Notes: a model not told the origin generated them from the letters alone. DNA of 41,532 nucleotides from Nanohaloarchaea archaeon B1-Br10_U2g19 (GCA_001563905.1 LKMO01000005.1:1-41532), one strand, 5' to 3'. Shown: positions 14,995 to 25,951, numbered from the stretch's first letter. Made by a program: numbers and translations.

Positions 14995-15066
14995 ATGAAT
15001 ACTATGAACACAAAACTACTTGGAGCAGAAAAACCGGCAACAAGAACACTAGAAGGTGACTTCTAA
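14995..15066 (+). CDS. 23-codon ORF in frame with rpoB', separated by a single stop
   Basis: ATG at 14995 follows a GGTG Shine-Dalgarno that overlaps the B'' stop (AGGTGA). It encodes MNTMNTKLLGAEKPATRTLE plus GDF, then TAA at 15064-15066. The next codon is the GTG start of rpoB' in the same frame. It may be a leader peptide, a former N-terminal extension of B' cut off by a stop, a readthrough product, or a sequencing artefact in a longer B' gene. Confidence 0.4.
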   Translation: MNTMNTKLLGAEKPATRTLEGDF

Positions 15067-16866
15067 GTGACAAGAGTATTTGTTGACGGAGAGATCGTAG
15101 ACCAAATCGAAGAACCAGGAGACATCCGCGAGTCACTTATTGAGAAACGACGGAACGGAGAACTCGACAAAGAAGTCTCAGTCTACTACGCCGAAGACAA
15201 AGACGAAATCAGGATCAACACAGACTCAGGAAGAGTTCAAAGACCTGTAATAATTGTCGAAGACAGCGAACCACAGCTAACAGAAGAACAGATGGAAGAA
15301 CTCCAAGAAGGTGAAATAACTCTTCAAGATCTAGAAGAAGAAGGTATAATCGAGTACATCGATGCAGAAGAGGAAGAAAACGCATACGTAGCGATGGATG
15401 AAGATGAAGTAACAGAAGAACACACCCACATGGAAGTCGACCCAGCAATCACACACGGACTATCCGCATCACTAGTAGTATTCCCGGAACACAACCGTGG
15501 AGACCGTGTAAACTTCGGAGCAAAGATGTCCGGACAAGGAATCGGGCTTCCAACACGAGAATACCATCAAAGATTCGATACTAACGCAAACGTACTAACC
15601 TATCCACAAAAACCAATAACAGAGACACAGACATACGACACACTGATTGGAGACCATCCAATCGGACAGAACATGGTTGTAGCACTAGCATCATTCGACG
15701 GCTACAACATGGAAGACGCAGTAATCATGAACAAAGCCTCAGTAGACAGAGGACTAGCACGGTCCGCCTACATGAGAACCTACAAAACAGAGGCACAAAG
15801 ATTCTGGGGAGGACAGAAAGACGAGATAGGCGTCCCAGACAAAGACGTAAGAGGATACAGAAGCGAAGAAGACTACGCAAAACTCGATGAAGACGGAATA
15901 ATCAACCCTGAAACCGTAGTCAACTCAGACGACGTACTAGTAGGTAAAACTTCTCCACCAAAATTCCTTGGATCAGGAGGCGGAGAAGAAGTACAGATGG
16001 GACTAGCAGACAGAAGAGAAACCAGTCTCACCGTAAGACACGGAGAACACGGAAAAATCGATCACGTCATGGTCTCAGAGACAGGAGAAGGAGACAAACT
16101 TCTCAAACTAAAACTAAGAAACTACAGAATACCGGAACTAGGAGACAAGTTCGCAACAAGACACGGACAGAAAGGTGTCGTAGGAATGATAGCAGAAGAA
16201 GAGAACATGCCTTTCACAAAACAAGGAATAACACCAGACATGATCCTATCCACACACGCAGTACCAAGCCGTATGACCGTGTCACAGCTAATTGAGATAA
16301 TCGGAGGAAAAGTCGGCGCACTAAGAGGAGAGAAAGTCGACGGAACAGCCTTCCACAGCGAAGACAAAGACGACCTCAGAGACCAGTTAGAAGAACTAGG
16401 TTTCGAGAGCAACGGAAAAGAAGTAATGTACGACGGAGTAACCGGAGAGAAGATGGAAGCAGAAATCCTTATCGGACCAGGCTACTACCTGAAACTCGAC
16501 CACCAGGTCGGAGACAAGATCCACGCAAGAGCAAGAGGACCAGTAACACTCCTAACAAAACAGCCAACCGAAGGACGTTCACAAGAAGGTGGACTAAGAC
16601 TCGGAGAGATGGAAAAAGACGTTTTCGTAGGACACGGATCCTCACTACTGCTTAAAGAAAGATTTGGAGCAGACTCAACAGAAATCCAGATATGTGAAGA
16701 CTGTGGAGAGATCGGAATCTACGACAGAGAAGAAAACAGAGAGTACTGTCCAAACTGTAACTCAGAAGACTTAGGAGACACAGAAGTACCACACGCATTC
16801 CTACTCCTAATGAACGAGTTAAAATCACTTATGATAGATACAGAACTTCACTTAGAGGAAGAGTGA
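15067..16866 (+). CDS. rpoB1: DNA-directed RNA polymerase subunit B' (Rpo2C)
   Basis: C-terminal half of the second-largest subunit, containing wall, hybrid-binding and clamp parts. At 599 residues it has the normal B' size. Clear signatures: VFVDGEIVDQ near the N-terminus, SFDGYNMEDAVIMNK (the GYNxEDA lobe), ATRHGQKGVVGMI near residue 360, MTVSQLIEIIGGKVGAL, and the four-Cys zinc site CEDCG/CPNC near the C-terminus. The start is GTG 15067 with GGTG 8 nt upstream inside the preceding micro-ORF. Several shorter or longer starts are possible given that ORF. It is followed 13 nt later by the rpoA' ATG. Confidence 0.95.
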   Translation: MTRVFVDGEIVDQIEEPGDIRESLIEKRRNGELDKEVSVYYAEDKDEIRINTDSGRVQRPVIIVEDSEPQLTEEQMEELQEGEITLQDLEEEGIIEYIDAEEEENAYVAMDEDEVTEEHTHMEVDPAITHGLSASLVVFPEHNRGDRVNFGAKMSGQGIGLPTREYHQRFDTNANVLTYPQKPITETQTYDTLIGDHPIGQNMVVALASFDGYNMEDAVIMNKASVDRGLARSAYMRTYKTEAQRFWGGQKDEIGVPDKDVRGYRSEEDYAKLDEDGIINPETVVNSDDVLVGKTSPPKFLGSGGGEEVQMGLADRRETSLTVRHGEHGKIDHVMVSETGEGDKLLKLKLRNYRIPELGDKFATRHGQKGVVGMIAEEENMPFTKQGITPDMILSTHAVPSRMTVSQLIEIIGGKVGALRGEKVDGTAFHSEDKDDLRDQLEELGFESNGKEVMYDGVTGEKMEAEILIGPGYYLKLDHQVGDKIHARARGPVTLLTKQPTEGRSQEGGLRLGEMEKDVFVGHGSSLLLKERFGADSTEIQICEDCGEIGIYDREENREYCPNCNSEDLGDTEVPHAFLLLMNELKSLMIDTELHLEEE

Positions 16867-16879
16867 GAGGGTGCCAAAA

Positions 16880-19354
16880 ATGAAGAAGATTGAAAGTCTA
16901 GAATTCGGAATTGTAAGCTCAAAGAAAATCCAGAACATTGCAGTAAAAGAGATCTCAAGAGCAGAAGTATACGACGCTGACGGATTCCCTGTAGAAGGAG
17001 GAGTAATGGATCCTTCACTAGGAGTTATCGACCCAGGAATGACATGTCAAACCTGTGGCGGAAGAATCAGAGAATGTAAAGGACACTTCGGGCTGATCAC
17101 GCTCTCAAGACCTGTATCTCACGTACTACACGCTAAAAAGATTAGAAACCTTCTCCGTTTCACTCATATCAACGAAAACGGGAACTGTACACTCCTAATC
17201 AAAGACGAACATAAAGCACTAAGAAAAAGCAACAGGATGACAGAAGATCCTGAAACAGGAGAAGAAGTACCTGACATAGGATTCGACAAACCGTACACAT
17301 TCACAGAAAACGGAGAAGAGATCAAACCGGATGAAATAATTGAACGTTTCGAACAGATTCCGGACGAACACGCAGCAACATTAGGAGTCTCAGGAGGAAG
17401 ACCGGAAGACCTGATAATTACACACGTACCGGTACCTCCGGTAACAATGCGTCCTTCAATCACACTGGAGACAGGAGAAAGAAGCGAGGACGACATAACA
17501 CACAAACTTGTTGACATAATCAGAATCAACAAGAGACTACAGAACAACATTGAAATCGAAGCACCAGACTTCATTATCGACGACCTATGGGAACTACTAC
17601 AGTACCACGTCTCAACACTGTTCTACAACGACATGAGCGGCGTACCACCGGCAAGACACCGGTCCGGAAGAAGCCTAAAATCATTAATCGAAAGAGTACA
17701 AGGAAAAGAAGGAAGATTCAGACAGAACCTGATCGGTAAACGTGTCAACTTCTCAGCAAGAACAGTAATTTCTCCTGATCCAAACATCGGGATCAACGAA
17801 GTAGGAATACCTTACGAAGTAGCTGAGAAACTAACCGTACAAGTACAAGTCAAAGAAGACAACTACGAAGATGTAATAGAATGGCTTGAAAACGGTGCCG
17901 ACACACATCCAGGAGTAAACTACGTCTTCCAGCCAGACGGCAGAAGAAGAAAGGTAACAGACGAAAACATCGAAGACCTAGCAGAAGTAATCGAAGCAGG
18001 AGAAGGATGGAAGATTGAAAGACACTTAATGGACGACGATATCGTACTGTTCAACAGACAGCCAAGTCTACACAGAATGTCTATCATGGCACACCGAGTA
18101 AGAGTACTGCCATACAGAACATTCAGAATCAATCCTAACGTCTGTGCACCTTACAACGCAGACTTCGACGGAGACGAGATGAACCTGCACATCCCACAGA
18201 CAGAAGAAGCACGTGCAGAAGCAGAAGAACTACTCAAAGTACAGGAACATGTAAAATCACCGAAGACAGGTTCCCCGATCATTGGAATGCTTCAGGACTA
18301 CCTATCAGGACTATACATCCTGACAAAAGGAGACTTAGAGCTTTCAAGAGAGAAAGCATTCAATGTTCTAGCTGAAGCAGGAGAACACGAAGCAAGTCTT
18401 CCAGAAGGAGACACAATCAAAGGAAAAGACCTTGTCTCACTGTTTATACCAAACGATATATCCTTGACAATCAACGAAGGAGAAGACAGCGAAGTAGTAA
18501 TCAAAGACGGACAGCTAGAGAAAGGTGTCCTAACAGACGATGCACTAGGAGACTATGGAGGAGAAATCATCCAACAACTAAACATCGAGTACGGAAGCGA
18601 CAAAGTAGCAGAATTCCTAAACAGAGTCTCAAGAGTAGGAGCAGTATTCCTAACAAGAAGAGGATTCTCAATCAGCATCGAAGATCTTGAAGTACCAAAC
18701 GAAGCAACAGAAGAGATCAGAGGACTAGTTGAACAAACAGTAGACGACGCAGAAGAAGTAATCGAAAGCTACAAAGACGGAGACATGGAAGCAATAACCG
18801 GTAAGACAATGGACGAAACAAGAGAGATCCGGGTAACACAAACATTGAACAACGTCTTCGCAGACATCGGAGAGATAATCAAAGACAACGTAGACGAAGA
18901 CTCAAGCGCACTAATCATGGCAGACTCAGGAGCAAGAGGATCCATGCAGAACGTTACAACCATGGCAGGTCTGCTAGGACAGAACGCAGTAAGAGACCAA
19001 AGAATCAACAGAGGATACAAAGACAGGACAACCAGCCACTTCAAAAAAGGCGAACTAAGTCCAAAAGCAAGAGGATTCGTATCCTCAAGTATCCTAGAAG
19101 GACTAGACGCACAAGAAATGTTTTTCCACCAGATGAGCCAGAGAAAAGCACTGATGGACAAGTCACTCCGTACCAAGACCAGCGGATACATGTATAGAAG
19201 AGTGGCAAACTCTCTCCAAGACCTGAGAGTAGAAAGAGACCAGACAGTAAGAAACGCTCAAGGAGAGATCATCCAGTTCAGAGCTGGAGAAGACGGAGTA
19301 GACCCACAAAAATCCGACAGAGGAAAAGTGTCAACAGAACTGGAGACACAATAA
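16880..19354 (+). CDS. rpoA1: DNA-directed RNA polymerase subunit A' (Rpo1N)
   Basis: N-terminal part of the largest subunit, carrying the catalytic centre. The metal-binding NADFDGDEM gives Asp428, Asp430 and Asp432. The zinc-binding clamp CQTCGGRIRECKGHFG is near residue 55, and RHRSGRSLKSLIERVQGKEGRFRQN-type switch/lid sequence surrounds residue 260. DSGARGSMQN near 680 is the funnel/bridge region. I start it at ATG 16880, 6 nt after a GGTG core, rather than the in-frame GTG at 16871, which lies inside that Shine-Dalgarno. Length is then 824 residues. Confidence 0.95.
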   Translation: MKKIESLEFGIVSSKKIQNIAVKEISRAEVYDADGFPVEGGVMDPSLGVIDPGMTCQTCGGRIRECKGHFGLITLSRPVSHVLHAKKIRNLLRFTHINENGNCTLLIKDEHKALRKSNRMTEDPETGEEVPDIGFDKPYTFTENGEEIKPDEIIERFEQIPDEHAATLGVSGGRPEDLIITHVPVPPVTMRPSITLETGERSEDDITHKLVDIIRINKRLQNNIEIEAPDFIIDDLWELLQYHVSTLFYNDMSGVPPARHRSGRSLKSLIERVQGKEGRFRQNLIGKRVNFSARTVISPDPNIGINEVGIPYEVAEKLTVQVQVKEDNYEDVIEWLENGADTHPGVNYVFQPDGRRRKVTDENIEDLAEVIEAGEGWKIERHLMDDDIVLFNRQPSLHRMSIMAHRVRVLPYRTFRINPNVCAPYNADFDGDEMNLHIPQTEEARAEAEELLKVQEHVKSPKTGSPIIGMLQDYLSGLYILTKGDLELSREKAFNVLAEAGEHEASLPEGDTIKGKDLVSLFIPNDISLTINEGEDSEVVIKDGQLEKGVLTDDALGDYGGEIIQQLNIEYGSDKVAEFLNRVSRVGAVFLTRRGFSISIEDLEVPNEATEEIRGLVEQTVDDAEEVIESYKDGDMEAITGKTMDETREIRVTQTLNNVFADIGEIIKDNVDEDSSALIMADSGARGSMQNVTTMAGLLGQNAVRDQRINRGYKDRTTSHFKKGELSPKARGFVSSSILEGLDAQEMFFHQMSQRKALMDKSLRTKTSGYMYRRVANSLQDLRVERDQTVRNAQGEIIQFRAGEDGVDPQKSDRGKVSTELETQ

Positions 19355-19369
19355 GAGGTGGACAAGAAA

Positions 19370-20479
19370 ATGACAGACAACTTACACTGGAAAGAACGAG
19401 CAAAAGAACTACCTAAAAAGTATGAAGAAACCGGATTAACCGGCGAAACAAAAGAAAAACTGAAAGAAAGATACCAGAACATGCAGTATGAACCTGGAGA
19501 ATCAATCGGCGTAGTAGCAGCACAGTCACTAGCCGAACCAGCAACACAGCTGACCATGGAAACATACCACGCAGCAGGAGCTGCACAGGTATCTCTTACA
19601 GCAGGACTTCCACGTCTGATCGAGATTGTAGACGCACGGAGAAACCCTAAGACACCTGCAATGAATGTCTACCTCAATGAAGACTACAACAACGAGGAAG
19701 ACGCTAAAGATGTAGCAAGAAAACTGAGAGAAGTAACTTTCTCAGACCTCATAAGGAAAGATACCTTAGACATTATGCAGCTACAGGTAGAGTACGAGCT
19801 CAACCCTGACCTAATGAGCGACTACGATGTAGATGCTGAAGATGTCAGATCACGTATCAAAGAGTCTGTGAAGAAAGCTAAAATCAGTGTAGACGGTAAC
19901 AAAATTGTATTAGAGTCAACAGAGGACGACTACGACTTAAGAGATCTTAAAGACTTGAAAAACAAGTCTGAAAACGCAAGAATTAAAGGAATCAAAGGGA
20001 TCGAACAGGTAGTTGTAAACGAGGATAACGGAGAATGGAGATTACAGACCGCAGGAACATCTCTAAGAAAAACCTTGAAGATTAAGGAAGTTGATGCTGA
20101 TAGAACTTTCTCCAACGATCTTTACGAAGTCAAAAAGGTTCTTGGTGTTGAAGCATTAAGACAGAGAATTATCGTAGAAGTGAATGAGACGCTCGCAGCA
20201 CAGGGAATCGGAGTTGACAACAGACATATCATGCTGTTGGCAGACATGATGACAAAGGAAGGCGAACTAAACGGTACAACACGTTACGGTATCGTAGGAG
20301 AGAAAGAGTCAGTCCTAGCAAGATGTGCCTTCGAAGAGACTAAGAAACACTTAACCCAAGGAGCACTCAAAGGAGAAGAAGACAAGCTTGAAGGAGTAAT
20401 AGAAAACATTATGCTTGGGCAAGCAGTACCAAACGGAACCGGAACAGTAGATCTGAAAGCCGGTTTCCAGGAGGAGTGA
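19370..20479 (+). CDS. rpoA2: DNA-directed RNA polymerase subunit A'' (Rpo1C)
   Basis: C-terminal part of the largest subunit, including the bridge helix/trigger-loop region and jaw. It begins at the canonical split site, with GESIGVVAAQSLAEPATQLTMETYHAAG (residues ~43-70) as the trigger-loop block. RHIMLLADMMTKEGEL and GVIENIMLGQAVPNGTG are the conserved C-terminal motifs. The start is set at ATG 19370, 9 nt after GAGGTG, rather than the GTG within the Shine-Dalgarno at 19358. Codon usage shifts toward T-ending codons in the second half. Confidence 0.95.
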   Translation: MTDNLHWKERAKELPKKYEETGLTGETKEKLKERYQNMQYEPGESIGVVAAQSLAEPATQLTMETYHAAGAAQVSLTAGLPRLIEIVDARRNPKTPAMNVYLNEDYNNEEDAKDVARKLREVTFSDLIRKDTLDIMQLQVEYELNPDLMSDYDVDAEDVRSRIKESVKKAKISVDGNKIVLESTEDDYDLRDLKDLKNKSENARIKGIKGIEQVVVNEDNGEWRLQTAGTSLRKTLKIKEVDADRTFSNDLYEVKKVLGVEALRQRIIVEVNETLAAQGIGVDNRHIMLLADMMTKEGELNGTTRYGIVGEKESVLARCAFEETKKHLTQGALKGEEDKLEGVIENIMLGQAVPNGTGTVDLKAGFQEE

Positions 20480-20540
20480 TAAACCAGTGAACACAACCAC
20501 AAAATGGTTTATAAAACCTAGTATCAAATGATTTTGATAC
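20470..20540 (+). other. Strong Shine-Dalgarno, micro-ORF and palindrome after rpoA''
   Basis: GGAGGAGTGAT overlaps the rpoA'' stop but has no annotated gene behind it. At the right distance, GTG 20487 opens a 14-codon frame (MNTTTKWFIKPSIK) ending at 20531. A TATA-like GGTTTATAAAACC (20507-20519, an inverted repeat) is followed at once by the 20-bp palindrome GTATCAAATGATTTTGATAC (20521-20540). uL30e/L30e usually sits here in archaea. This could be its vestige and the promoter/operator or leader hairpin of nusA. Confidence 0.4.
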
Positions 20541-20577
20541 AGACCCAAAAACAGATTTTCTTGAGGTAAACAACAAT

Positions 20578-21000
20578 ATGGCAACAGTAACATACGACAC
20601 AGAGAACATCCGTGCGATGAACATGTTTGAATCGATCACAGGTGTTGAAGCAAGAGATGTAATCCTGAAAGAAGACGAAGTATACTTCGTTGTCCCTGAC
20701 GGGAAAGCAGGAATGGCTATAGGAAAAGGCGGAAAAGTAGTGAAGAAAGTACAGAACAAAGTAGGAAGAGAAGTCAAGATTTACGAATACAGCGACAATC
20801 TAGGAAAATTCCTAAACAATCTAGTACCTGCAGACCTTAGAGGAGTAAATATTGAAGAAGACGGAGATGAAAAAAGAGTAGAAATCTCAGTCTCCCAAGA
20901 CAACAAAGGCCGAGTAGTAGGAAAGAACGGCAACAAGATTGACTCCATCAGAGAAGTTCTACAGAGAACACACAACGTAGACGAAGTAGTAGTAGAGTAG
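20578..21000 (+). CDS. nusA: Archaeal NusA-like transcription elongation factor
   Basis: The short archaeal NusA consists of two KH-type RNA-binding domains without the bacterial N-terminal polymerase-binding and S1 domains. At 140 residues it fits. First KH motif: DGKAGMAIGKGGKVVKKVQ at about 41-59. Second: DNKGRVVGKNGNKIDSIREVL at about 107-127. It probably binds RNA during transcription or rRNA/ribosome assembly. Its position after the rpo genes and before uS12 is the conserved archaeal arrangement, though L30e is missing here. GAGGT about 10 nt upstream serves the ATG. Confidence 0.93.
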   Translation: MATVTYDTENIRAMNMFESITGVEARDVILKEDEVYFVVPDGKAGMAIGKGGKVVKKVQNKVGREVKIYEYSDNLGKFLNNLVPADLRGVNIEEDGDEKRVEISVSQDNKGRVVGKNGNKIDSIREVLQRTHNVDEVVVE

Positions 21001-21046
21001 AAAGACTATTCTCTTGCCAGAAACATCCTAGACAGATAAAGAAAGT

Positions 21047-21092
21047 TCTGCCTACAGCAGATATAGAGAGACGCAAATCCGTAACAGGATTT
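21047..21092 (+). repeat. Two perfect short hairpins downstream of nusA
   Basis: TCTGC-CTACA-GCAGA occupies 21047-21061. AAATCC-GTAACA-GGATTT occupies 21075-21092, with possible outer AGAG/CTCT pairing. They lie in the 177-nt gap between nusA and the next gene, before an A-rich and a T-rich run. They may form a 3' end structure or small RNA; no known RNA family is recognised. Confidence 0.3.
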
Positions 21093-21177
21093 ATGTGACC
21101 TCTAAAAAAACTTATCTTTTACAGACAGCAGTCTAACAGTATCAACTATTAAGTATTGGAAAACTATTGGTTGAGTT

Positions 21178-21459
21178 ATGGCTAAAAGATTCTGTCCGAA
21201 CTGTGGAGGCAAAGATATCAAGCCGGATATGTCAGGTACTACCTCCTTCTCACATGGTAACATAACAGACTGGATCTGTAACAACTGTGGCTATACCGGT
21301 GTCATGCCTACTGGAGAACCGGATGAAGACTTTGAGTTTGATGAGCCTGAGCCTGTTGAAGAAGCTGAAGACCAGCCTAGTATCAAGAACTATACCCTGT
21401 TCATACTTCTGTTCGTACTTACCCTAACATTACTTTTTCTTGACCAGTACTACCTATAG
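21178..21459 (+). CDS. Small zinc-ribbon protein with C-terminal membrane anchor
   Basis: The 93 residues split into an N-terminal zinc ribbon (C6PNC9 and C34NNC37, with GYTGVMPTG after the second knuckle), an acidic Pro/Glu linker at about 45-67, and a C-terminal transmembrane helix (YTLFILLFVLTLTLLFL) at about 71-90. The topology implies a tail-anchored protein with a cytosolic zinc domain. Function is unknown. It interrupts the usual nusA-uS12 adjacency of archaeal str operons. Confidence 0.75.
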   Translation: MAKRFCPNCGGKDIKPDMSGTTSFSHGNITDWICNNCGYTGVMPTGEPDEDFEFDEPEPVEEAEDQPSIKNYTLFILLFVLTLTLLFLDQYYL

Positions 21460-21482
21460 ATAGGTCCAACCTACACCTTTGG

Positions 21483-21490
21483 TATAAAAA
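21483..21490 (+). promoter_or_regulatory. TATA box of the uS12-uS7 operon
   Basis: TATAAAAA lies 27-34 nt before the uS12 ATG at 21517, so uS12 has its own leaderless promoter independent of the rpo operon. Confidence 0.6.
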
Positions 21491-21516
21491 GGTTAAGTTC
21501 GATTTAGTGATTTACT

Positions 21517-21939
21517 ATGGGCTTGTACAACGCAAGAAAGATGAGAAAAAAGCGTCAAGAGTACCGCTGGAGTGATATCGACTACAAGCGGAGAATGCTT
21601 AAACTAAAAGAAAAGTCAGACCCTCTAGAAGGATCATCTCAAGGAAGGGGAATTGTATTAGAAAAACGTGTAATTGAAGCAAAACAGCCAAACTCAGCGC
21701 TGCGTAAATGTGTACGAGTCCAACTATTGAAAAACGGTAAACAGTTAACAGCTTTCGTACCAGGAGACGGTGCAATTGACCACATCGATGAACACGACGA
21801 AGTACTTATTGAAGGAATCGGTGGAGCAGACGCAGGACCGAAAGGAGATATTCCAACAGTTAGATTCCAAGTCGTTAAAGTTAACGGAGTAAGCCTCAAA
21901 GAACTGGTAGAAGGAAACAAACAGAAACCAACACGGTGA
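21517..21939 (+). CDS. rpsL: 30S ribosomal protein uS12
   Basis: Decoding-centre protein of the small subunit. The 140-residue archaeal form is unmistakable: [28 protein letters not shown] around residues 46-74, then [19 protein letters not shown] and [24 protein letters not shown]. The SSQ before GRG replaces the more common APQA. The start ATG is placed by the TATA box upstream. Its stop is 4 nt before a typical GGTG-spaced start of uS7. Confidence 0.97.
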   Translation: MGLYNARKMRKKRQEYRWSDIDYKRRMLKLKEKSDPLEGSSQGRGIVLEKRVIEAKQPNSALRKCVRVQLLKNGKQLTAFVPGDGAIDHIDEHDEVLIEGIGGADAGPKGDIPTVRFQVVKVNGVSLKELVEGNKQKPTR

Positions 21940-21945
21940 TAAAAA

Positions 21946-22572
21946 ATGAGTAACGCAGCAAAACTAGATTTAGAAGACGAACTACTAACCATGGGAAGAT
22001 GGGACGCCTCAGAAGTAGAAATAGAGGACGATGGACTAGTAAGATACATCAACCTAGACAATATCCTAGCTCCAAGAAGCAAAGGACGACACAGTGAAAG
22101 ACAGTTCTACAAGTCTGATGTACCGATCGTAGAAAGACTTCTAACAAGACTATACGTAGCCGGACACAGAGGAAAGAAACATTATATTGACTCTGGCCAC
22201 AACACAGGAAGCTCCACAAAACTATGGAAGATAATTGAACAGTCCTTCGAAGAAATCGAAGAAGAGACAGGAGAAAATCCTATCCAAGTACTGGTAGACG
22301 CAATCGAAAACTCTGCACCAGCAGAAGAAGTAGTTACATACCAGAGAGGAGGAGTACGAGCAAGAAAAGCAGTACTCGTCTCACCACAGAGAAGAGTAGA
22401 TCTCGCTCTCAGACTACTAGCTCAAGGCGCATACGAAAAAAGACTTGCAAGTGAAGACGATGCAGTAGAGACAATCTCAAACGAACTAATGCTTGCAGCA
22501 GACGGAGACGACAACGCAAGAGCAGTCAGAGAGAAAGAGAGAAGAGAAAGAGAAGCAGAAGGAGCACGATAA
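21946..22572 (+). CDS. rpsG: 30S ribosomal protein uS7
   Basis: Primary 16S rRNA-binding protein at the small-subunit head near the E site. The 208-residue archaeal form has HSERQFYKSDVPIVERLLTR near residue 46, NPIQVLVDAIENSAPAEEV near 105, the conserved GGVRARKAVLVSPQRRVDLALR around 127, and the C-terminal SNELMLAADGDDNARAVREKERREREAEGAR. A GGTG core overlapping the uS12 stop lies 7 nt before ATG. A T-run terminator follows immediately. Confidence 0.97.
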   Translation: MSNAAKLDLEDELLTMGRWDASEVEIEDDGLVRYINLDNILAPRSKGRHSERQFYKSDVPIVERLLTRLYVAGHRGKKHYIDSGHNTGSSTKLWKIIEQSFEEIEEETGENPIQVLVDAIENSAPAEEVVTYQRGGVRARKAVLVSPQRRVDLALRLLAQGAYEKRLASEDDAVETISNELMLAADGDDNARAVREKERREREAEGAR

Positions 22573-22578
22573 GAACTC

Positions 22579-22584
22579 TTTTTT
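22579..22584 (+). terminator. Oligo-T terminator after uS7
   Basis: Six Ts lie 7 nt after the uS7 stop and just before the end of the convergent HAD gene, consistent with archaeal oligo-T termination. Confidence 0.4.
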
Positions 22585-22586
22585 CT

Positions 22587-23225
22587 CTACTTCTTATCTA
22601 CTATATCACTCTTTATTTCTACTAGATTACCTGTATTTCTAACATTTATTGCATCTATACCTGCATTTTCCGCAGCTTCCACATCTACGTTTGAGTCTCC
22701 TATATAGACGAAAGGTGTTCTTTTCAGTTCTGCTTTCGCAATCTCTATATGCCAAGGATCAGGTTTTCTACGTTCAAGATCTTCTAACGTAGTTATTCCT
22801 CTATAATAGTGGAATGCGTCTTGTAAGTCAAAGTACTTGATTACAGCATCTACAGAAGTGTCTGGAGAGTTACTTACTAACCCTAAACGAATATTTTCAT
22901 CCTTCAAGTCTTTCAAAAGTTCTTTGGCGCCGTTACAAAGCTTTAGACCGCCGTTGTCTATGAATTCTTTCTTCCTTACTGCCCTTTGTTCGTGTACTGT
23001 TACCCAGAAAACTTCAGGCTCTAAGCCTGCTATCTCACATACTTCTCTATATCTTTCACTTCCTTTAAGCCCTGCTAAAGCATTTATCAGGTTGTCTGAA
23101 AACTTTTTCTCACAGTTGTGCTCCTCTAAAGAGTCTTTGACTGCTTGGTGTAGCCATGATAAGTCACCGGAGCTTGATTCAAGAATGGTTCCGTCAAGAT
23201 CAAATATCGCAGTTTTATACTTCAT
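22587..23225 (-). CDS. HAD-superfamily hydrolase (phosphoglycolate-phosphatase-like)
   Basis: All four HAD motifs are visible in 212 residues: I, FDLDGTILES with nucleophile Asp9 and Asp11; II, LVSNSPD near 118; III, RRKPDPWH with Lys near 152; IV, VYIGDSNVDVEAAENAG near 175-190. A helical C1 cap (about residues 18-85) places it with subfamily I phosphatases such as phosphoglycolate or beta-phosphoglucomutase relatives. Substrate is not determinable. It is inserted on the opposite strand between uS7 and EF-2, which are usually contiguous. Confidence 0.88.
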   Translation of the reverse strand: MKYKTAIFDLDGTILESSSGDLSWLHQAVKDSLEEHNCEKKFSDNLINALAGLKGSERYREVCEIAGLEPEVFWVTVHEQRAVRKKEFIDNGGLKLCNGAKELLKDLKDENIRLGLVSNSPDTSVDAVIKYFDLQDAFHYYRGITTLEDLERRKPDPWHIEIAKAELKRTPFVYIGDSNVDVEAAENAGIDAINVRNTGNLVEIKSDIVDKK

Positions 23226-23276
23226 AATACAACTATCGGCTATACAATGTTAAAATCTTCAGCAAAATCTATACCC

Positions 23277-23286
23277 TTTTTTAAAT
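23277..23286 (+). promoter_or_regulatory. TATA box of EF-2
   Basis: TTTTTTAAAT lies about 50 nt before the EF-2 ATG, giving a leader near 25 nt that holds a GGTG Shine-Dalgarno at 23318-23321. EF-2, like EF-1alpha, thus appears to have a short leader rather than none. Confidence 0.5.
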
Positions 23287-23332
23287 CTTGCAAGTTCTTT
23301 CTAACGTATAACTATTTGGTGACTTTCAAACA

Positions 23333-25516
<2,184 letters not shown>

Positions 25517-25536
25517 GAAACTCCCAAATATCCTTC

Positions 25537-25542
25537 TTTTTT
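25537..25542 (+). terminator. Oligo-T terminator after EF-2
   Basis: TTTTTT lies about 20 nt after the EF-2 stop within a pyrimidine-rich stretch, a typical archaeal transcription stop signal. Confidence 0.45.
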
Positions 25543-25632
25543 ATTCCCTATTGATCCCTTAGTTGAAGCAGGTCTGAGAAGTCCTGAAATCTATAAGAAA
25601 TACTTTAAGTCTATAGAACTTGATTAATTAGT

Positions 25633-25872
25633 ATGGAAGCTATAGACTATTTGAGACCAGATAGAGCCAAGATAGTATTGAGCTTAATTTTCCTAGGTAT
25701 TCTGATGCTCTCTACGTTTGCGGTTATGCCGCTGGAGTTTCTTATAGAAGGAGAAATTTACTTACCTGAGGAAGGATCTGCGGCTGTAGAACTAATTTAT
25801 CTGGCTGCCTTAGCTATTTCTGCTTATTTACAGTCAGTTGTGGCTGTCTGGTGGACAGATAAACATAATTGA
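25633..25872 (+). CDS. Small two-helix membrane protein
   Basis: Not recognised. The 79 residues contain two hydrophobic segments: VLSLIFLGILMLSTFAVM at about 15-32 and ELIYLAALAISAYLQSVVAVWW at about 53-74. They are joined by a short acidic loop. A TTAAGT/TTAATTAG region upstream may hold the promoter. It lies between the EF-2 and EF-1alpha genes; codon use is not of the highly expressed type. Confidence 0.6.
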   Translation: MEAIDYLRPDRAKIVLSLIFLGILMLSTFAVMPLEFLIEGEIYLPEEGSAAVELIYLAALAISAYLQSVVAVWWTDKHN

Positions 25873-25942
25873 CTTTATTTCAAAGCTCTCTTTTTCCTTT
25901 AAATCTTTCTTCTATTAAACAGAATCACAAAACCACAAACCC

Positions 25943-25951
25943 TTTTTAAAA
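25943..25951 (+). promoter_or_regulatory. TATA box of EF-1alpha
   Basis: TTTTTAAAA is about 50 nt before the ATG. The predicted 25-nt leader contains AGGTG at 25984-25988, 9 nt before the start. Confidence 0.5.
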
